Shown piece after piece: positions 40,001-64,000 of a stretch of DNA of 64,000 nt. Every line of letters begins with the position of its first letter. Within the stretch, counting starts at the first letter, position 1. The DNA comes from Ahaetulla prasina. Taxonomy: Eukaryota > Chordata > Lepidosauria > Squamata > Colubridae. The notes beneath the pieces were generated by a model. That model made no database searches and was not told the origin of the DNA. It saw only the letters and a program-made list of their open reading frames with translations. The translations under genes were made by a program, and so were the position numbers. The stretch covers positions 150,690,179 to 150,754,178 of the forward strand of contig NC_080542.1 of assembly GCF_028640845.1 (NCBI RefSeq). Direction: 5' to 3'.

Positions 40001-40290
40001 GGGAATTAAAAACTTATTTATTCATCCAAGCGGGACTGGACTGATTTTTTAGATTTTTAAATTTCTAAATTTCTAAATTTTAAATTTTTTATATTTTCTG
40101 TAATTTTATATGGGGTATTTTAGGTTGGTCAATTCGACGGTTTTAATTCGGCCACTATTGAATAGGTATTTTAAATTGATTTTTAACTTTGTATATTTAT
40201 TGTTTTTTATCTTGGCTGTACACCGCCCTGAGTCCTTCGGGAGAAGGGCGGTATAAAAGTTTAATAAATAATAATAATAATAATAATCAA
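37088..40290 (+). mobile_element. nearly full-length L2 LINE with endonuclease and reverse transcriptase
   Basis: One ORF2 of about 945 codons can be followed from about 37200 to 40044 through three shifts of frame (near 38290, 38925 and 39960). Endonuclease part: LMLCNARSVVNK, MGITETWL, LLVMGDFNLPS, SWSDHFLL. Reverse transcriptase: ILGNYRPVSNL, LLDLSSACDTIDHGILL, GVPQGAILSPLLFNIYM and the catalytic YADDTQLYFS. Tail: RLDYCNALYMGLPLRSTRRL and LWNDLPPGLRQISDLRTFRR. The 3' end CACCGCCCTGAGTCCTTCGG plus (AAT)n is typical of L2. The few lesions suggest a fairly recent insertion; it is not coding-competent as written. Confidence 0.85.
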
Positions 40291-40337
40291 CATTTGTCAA
40301 TGACACATTTTCCTAGAATATTCCCATTGGATATTTT

Positions 40338-40575
40338 TTGATGTGGTGGCCTAGAGGTGAAGTTCTCATCTCACAATCAGGAGGTTGCGAGTTTGATCCT
40401 AGGTAGAGGCAGATCTTTCTCTCTCTGGCCACAATGAGGATATATCAGCTGAACAAAACTCCTCACGGGCGACAGGAAGGGCCACCGGCCAGGAAAAACT
40501 CAGCTCCATTCAGCTGCTCCGACTCCACCCCGATGCAAGGGATTTTATGAGGTTGTTAAAAGATGATGATGATTC
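40338..40575 (+). mobile_element. tRNA-derived SINE
   Basis: Head TGGTGGCCTAGAGGTGAAGT (A box) and GAGGTTGCGAGTTTGATCCT (B box), a body with CACAATGAGGATATATCAGC, and a (GAT)n end (about 40560-40572). Confidence 0.7.
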
Positions 40576-40734
40576 CCGTTGGATATTTTGCTGAAGGGAC
40601 CTGCAGCCACGGGCCCCATCTTGGCCTGGATTGGCTTTGCAATGGTTCCATGCCTGGCTTACCCATTTTTCTGATGTCGTTTTTTGGGCTGCTAATAAAG
40701 TTTGACCTGCTGTTTTTGGTGGGTTGCCCCCTAT

Positions 40735-40895
40735 TCGGACCAGTTCGCAAGAATCGGTAGTAAAACTGGCAGGAAGCTCCGCCCAGTGATCTGGACATTG
40801 ACAGGAAGCTTCTACGCAAGCGCAGAAGGATGTGCATGGCCCCGTTGCAAACCTGTAGTAAAGGTAAGTAGAATCCACCCCTGAAGCTCATCTCT
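40735..40895. repeat. MITE-like fragment related to family A
   Basis: GCAAGAATCGGTAGTAAAAC ... AAGTAGAATCCACCCCTGAA resembles the ends of family A. Confidence 0.45.
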
Positions 40896-41043
40896 CTCTC
40901 TCTCTCTTTTATGCAGTGGAGCAACTGACAAGAGCTGCCCTGTGAGGGAAGGGAGGGGAGGCTAACCACATTTCCCTGCCCCTTATGTTGTTCAATTGTA
41001 GTTTGTGTTACACCACTCAGGACCCTGCAGTCTCTAAATCCAA

Positions 41044-59494
<18,451 letters not shown>

Positions 59495-59577
59495 GATCCT
59501 GGTCCTGGATCCCGAGCCCGGCGCTTCGCATGTGGGAGTGTAAGCCCCGCCCACCAGCATTGTCTCCCCCTCCTCCG

Positions 59578-59591
59578 GTTCCCATAGAGAC
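59578..59591. promoter_or_regulatory. X-box (RFX site) in IQCA1L promoter
   Basis: GTTCCCATAGAGAC fits the X-box pattern RYYNYY-N(1-3)-RRNRAC used by RFX factors at cilium genes. It lies 84 nt upstream of the IQCA1L ATG in CpG-rich sequence. IQCA1-type proteins are axonemal, so an RFX site is expected; binding is inferred. Confidence 0.6.
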
Positions 59592-59689
59592 GGTTGAACC
59601 CGGAGGGGCGACAGGAATGTTAGTGGCCGCGGGCGGGAGTTCCAAGCACGCGAAACCTGCCGTGCCCCACTCCCTCCAGCTGCTCCGGT

Positions 59690-59818
59690 CTCCAACACCA
59701 GCTCTACCCCCCCCCACTTCCAGCTGCACTGGCCCCAATGCCAGCTCTACCCCCCACTTCCAGCTGCACTGGCCCCAATGCCAGCTCTACCCCCCTTACC
59801 ACCAGCTGCACTGAGTCG
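59690..59818. repeat. minisatellite, about 44-bp unit
   Basis: Two to three copies of a unit around CACTTCCAGCTGCACTGGCC and CCAATGCCAGCTCTACC. Repeated in the second copy at about 63175-63295. Confidence 0.85.
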
Positions 59819-59894
59819 CCCGGATGAGAAGTGGGCTGCAGATCCAGCAAGATGGGCTTCAAACACCGGGATTGCCCGGTCAGGGAAGACCAGC

Positions 59895-60690
59895 CGTCTG
59901 TTTGAAAGATAACATAACAACAGAGTTGGAAGGGACCTTGGAGGCCTTCTAGTCCAACCCCCTGCCTAGGCAGGAACCCTACACCATCTCAGTCAGATGG
60001 TTATCCAACATTTTCTTAAAAATTTCCAGTATTGGAGCATTCACAACTTCTGCAGGCAAGTCGTTCCACTTATTAATTGTTCTAACTGTCAGGAAATTTC
60101 TCCTTAGTTCTAAGTTGCTTCTTTCTTTGATCAGTTTCCACCCATTGCTTCTTGTTCTACCCTCAGGTGCTTTGGAGAACAGCCCGACTCCCTCTTCTTT
60201 GTGGCAACCCCTGAGATATTGGAACACAGCTATCATGTCTCCCCTAGTCCTTCTTTTTATTAAACTAGACATACCCAGTTCCTGCAACCGTTCTTCATAT
60301 GTTTTAGCCTCCAGTCCTCTAATCATCTTTGTTGCTCTTCTCTGCACTCTTTCTAGAGTCTCAGCATCTTTTTTACATCGTGGCGACCAAAACTGGATGC
60401 AATATTCCAAGTGTGGCCTTACCAAGGCATTATAAAGTGGCACTAACATTTCACGTGATCTTGATTTTATCCCTCTGTTTATGCAGCCCAGAACTGTGTT
60501 GGCTTTTTTAGCAGCTGCTGCACACTGCTGGCTCATATCTAAATGGTTATCCACTAGGACTCCAAGATCCCTCTCACAGTTACTACTATTGAGCAAGATA
60601 CCACATATACGGTACCTGTGCATTTTGTTTTTTTTTTTGCCTAAAAGTAGAATCTTACTTTTTTCACTGTTGAATTTCATTTTATTATTA
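59895..60690 (-). mobile_element. CR1 LINE 3' part
   Basis: Minus frame of about 245 codons with MHRYRICGILLNSSNCERDL and EYCIQFWSPRCKKDAETLER; same family as 55850-57085, truncated by an (ATT)n run at 60683-60712. Confidence 0.87.
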
Positions 60691-60714
60691 TTATTATTAT
60701 TTATTATTATTATG

Positions 60715-62982
60715 CAACGCACGGTCCGTGGCCAATAAGGCCCCCCTAATATATGATCTGATTCAGGGGGGTGCCACGGATATTATAGGCGTTACGGAGA
60801 CCTGGTTGGGTACTGAAGGGGGCGTGCCCCTGGTCGAGATGTGCCCACCGGGTTTCCGTGCATTCCATCAGCCGAGGGCCCAGGGTAGGGGTGGAGGGGT
60901 GGCGGTTGTTATTAAAGAGAGTCTAGAGCCGAGGGAGACCACTGTACCTCAGATTGCCGGGTGTGAATCCCTCTTGTGAGGTGGGGTCAGATGTCAGTTG
61001 GGCTTGCTGGTCGCGTACCTGGCTCCTTGCTGCGTGACAGCTGCCCTGCCCGAGCTTCTAGAGGTGCTTGCCGGGGTGGCAGTGGAGACCCCCAGACTTT
61101 TAGTCATGGGGGACTTTAATCTGCCATCTGCCGGCTCGTCATCGACGGTAGCTCGGGAGTTCTTGGCTTCCATGACGGCCTTGGACCTGACTCAAGTAGT
61201 GGATGGCCCCACTCACATCGGGGGAGGCACACTGGACCTGATTTTTGTCTCTGGTCAGTGGTTGAGAGATCTGGACTTAAAGGAAATAGTCATTGAACCT
61301 TTGTCATGGTCAGATCCTCTCCTTCGCCTGGACTTTCTGACACACCCAACACCGCAGGGAGACGGAACCATGCTTGGTACCGCCCCAGGCGCCTGATGGA
61401 CCCAGAGAGGTTTCAGACGGAGCTTGGGCCACTTCCTGAGGGTCTGGCTCACGGCACGGCAGAGGAACTAGCTGCAGCCTGGGAACGGGCTGCGGCTGGG
61501 GCCTTAGACCGTGTCGTTTTGCTTCTGACCCGCGCAGATCCCAACCGCCCTTGGTTCTCCGAGGAGCTGAGGGGATGAAACGCCGGAGAAGACGCCTAGA
61601 GAGTTCCTGGAGGTCCAGCCGCTCAGAGGTTGATCGACACTAGTTAGATCCTATACTAGGACCTACCTAGTGGCACTGAGGAAGCGGCGTTGCTACGCCT
61701 CCTCCTCATTGCGCCGGCAGATAACCGCCCAGCTGCCCCAGGGTGACCCGCTCCCTCCTTCACCAGGGGAGCGGGATGACCTGCTGCAGGACGTGCTGAG
61801 GAGTTTAACGGTTATCTATACGATAAAATCGCTCAGCTTAAGGGACGGTCTGGACCAAAATTGTGGCGATTCGGATGGGGCGTCTGAGGCGGTCTTGGTG
61901 ATGTTGTCTGGGATGAGTTTGACCCTGTGACTGAGGACATGGACAGGTTGCTGGGTAGACTGAATGCCACCACGTGTTTACTGGACCCGTGCCCTCCTGG
62001 CTGGTGCTGGCCACGGAGGTGACACGAGGCTGGCTCCAGGGATTACGATGCCTTGTTGGAGGGAGTCTTCCGCCGCCTTGAAAGAGGCGGTGAGGCCCTC
62101 CTCAAGAAGCCTTCCTGGACCCGCTGTTTTAGGTAATTATCGTCGTCTCCAACCCGCTCATGCGAAGGTTGTAGAGAGTATGGTGGCATATCAGTTTCCC
62201 TGCACCTGGAGGAAACTGTCTATCTAGACCTGCTCCAGTCCGGTCCGGCCCGGTTACAGCACTGAGCGGCTTTTGGTCGCGTTGGTGGATGATCTCTGGA
62301 GGGCCAGGGATAGGGTTGTTCCTCTGCCCTGGTCCTATTAGACCTCTCAGCGGCTTTTGATACCATCGACCATGGTATCCTGCTGCGCCGGTTGGGGATT
62401 GGGAGTGGAGGCACCGCTATCGGTGGTTCTCCTCCTATCTCTCCGACCGTCGCAGACGGTGTTGACGGGGCAGAGGTCACCCCGGGCGCCTCACTTGTGG
62501 GTGCCGAGGGGTCTCTCTCGCCTTCTGTTCAACATCTATATGAAGCCGCTGGGTGAGATCATCAGTGGTTTCGTGTGAGGTACCAGCTGTACGCTGATGA
62601 CACTCAGCTGTACTTTTCCACACCGGCCACCCCAATGAAGCTATCAAGTGCTGTCCCGGTGTTTGGAAGCCGACGGGTCTGGATGGGGAGAAACAGGCTC
62701 AAGCTCAATCCTCCAAGACAAGAGTGGCGGTGGATGCCGGCATCCCGGTACAGTCAGCTGAGTCCACGGCTGACTGTCGGGAGCGAGTCATTGGCCCCGA
62801 TGGAGAGGGTGCGCAATTTGGGCGTTCTCCTGGATGAACGGCTGTCTTTGATGAACACCTGACGGCCGCTCCAGGAGAGCTTTCCACCAGGTTCGCCTGG
62901 TGCGCCAGTTGCGCCTTTCTAGACCGGGATGCCCTATGCACGGTCACTCACGCCTTGTGACGCCTCGCCTGGATTACTGCCA
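60715..62982 (+). mobile_element. L2 LINE, heavily frameshifted copy
   Basis: Same element as 37088-40290 ([47 protein letters not shown]), starting inside the endonuclease and cut off at GGATTACTGC inside the C-terminal part. Contains dozens of single-base deletions and lost short runs, many in homopolymers. Confidence 0.85.
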
Positions 62983-63400
62983 TGATCCTGGTCCTGGATC
63001 CCAGGCCCGGCGCTTCGCATGTGGGAGTGTAAGCCCGCCCACCAGCATTGTCTCCCCTCCTCCGGTTCCCATAGAGACGGTTGAACCCGGAGGGCGACAG
63101 GAATGTTAGTGGCCGCGGGCGGGAGTTCCTAGCACGCGAAACCTGCCGTGCCCCACTCCCTCCAGCTGCTCCGGTCTCAACACCAGCTCTACCCCCACTT
63201 CCAGCTGCACTGGCCCCCAACTCCAGCTCTACCCCCACTTCCAGCTGCACTGGCCCCAATGCCAGCTCTACCCCTTACCACCAGCTGCACTGAGTCGCCC
63301 GGATGAGAAGTGGGCTGCAGATCCAGCAAGATGGGCTTCAAACACAGGATTGCCCGGTCAGGGAAGACCAGCCGTCTGTTTGAAAGATAACATAACAACA
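62982..63400. repeat. second copy of the IQCA1L promoter region
   Basis: Matches about 59492-59930 almost base for base (CCATGATCCTGGTCCTGGAT, X-box at 63065-63078, minisatellite). Differences are mostly shortened C or G runs. Does not extend into IQCA1L coding exons. Confidence 0.9.
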
Positions 63401-64000
63401 GAGTTGAAGGGACCTTGGAGGCCTTCTAGTCCAACCCCCTGCCCAGGCAGGAACCCTACACCATCTCAGTCAGATGGTTATCCAACATTTTCTTAAAAAT
63501 TTCCAGTGTTGGAGCATTCACAACTTCTGCAGGCAAGTCGTTCCACTTATTAATTGTTCTAACTGTCAGGAAATTTCTCCTTAGTTCTAAGTTGCTTCTT
63601 TCTTTGATCAGTTTCCACCCATTGCTTCTTGTTCTACCCTCAGGTGCTTTGGAGAACAGCCCGACTCCCTCTTCTTTGTGGCAACCCCTGAGATATTGGA
63701 ACACAGCTATCATGTCTCCCCTAGTCCTTCTTTTTAAACTAGACATACCCAGTTCCTGCAACCGTTCTTCATATGTTTTAGCCTCCAGTCCCCTAATCAT
63801 CTTTGTTGCTCTTCTCTGCACTCTTTCTAGAGTCTCAACATCTTTTTTACATCGTGGCGACCAAAACTGGATGCAATATTCCAAGTGTGGCCTTACCAAG
63901 GCATTATAAAGTGGCACTAACATTTCACGTGATCTTGATTCTATCCCTCTGTTTATGCAGCCCAGAACTGTGTTGGCTTTTTTAGCAGCTGCTGCACACT
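63400..64000 (-). mobile_element. CR1 LINE, copy of 59933-60530, runs off the window
   Basis: Same CR1 and same junction with the promoter sequence as at 59933, so it is part of the duplication. Minus frame of 155 codons to about 63923. Confidence 0.87.

Overview
The window is a piece of a vertebrate nuclear genome. Genes are split into short exons with GT-AG introns, CpG-rich developmental-gene sequence alternates with interspersed repeats, and four genes can be assembled exon by exon with every reading-frame phase agreeing across the junctions. The repeats point to a squamate reptile, most likely a snake: CR1 LINEs, a LINE with an (ATTCT)n/(AATAG)n tail, L2 LINEs, an L1 fragment, tRNA-derived SINEs and small inverted-ended elements. 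Species cannot be told.

Layout. (1) 870-17828, plus strand: the last nine coding exons and 3' end of AGAP3, an Arf GTPase-activating protein (split PH domain, ArfGAP zinc finger, ankyrin repeats). Its introns hold several AT-rich islands dense in TAAT homeodomain sites. (2) 18513-23413, minus strand: GBX1, a two-exon homeobox gene converging on AGAP3 and lying in a very CpG-rich tract. (3) 25047-33276, minus strand: ASB10, an ankyrin-repeat/SOCS-box E3-ligase adaptor with two alternative first coding exons. (4) 33300-41040: a repeat block holding a 5'-truncated L1, an almost complete L2 and several SINEs. (5) 41044-59494, minus strand: IQCA1L (IQ motif and AAA domain), 19 coding exons including an 11-nt first coding exon and a 41-nt internal one. 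(6) 59495-64000: the IQCA1L promoter with an RFX-type X-box, a CR1, a degraded L2, then a second copy of the promoter plus CR1. That second copy differs mainly by shortened homopolymers, so it may be an assembly artefact.

The order AGAP3-GBX1-ASB10-IQCA1L is, from memory, that of human 7q36.1, so this is an old conserved block. The genes do not form a pathway. The likely functional link is regulatory: the homeodomain-site islands in AGAP3 introns (and one in an IQCA1L intron) are candidate GBX1 enhancers, which could explain why the neighbours stay together.
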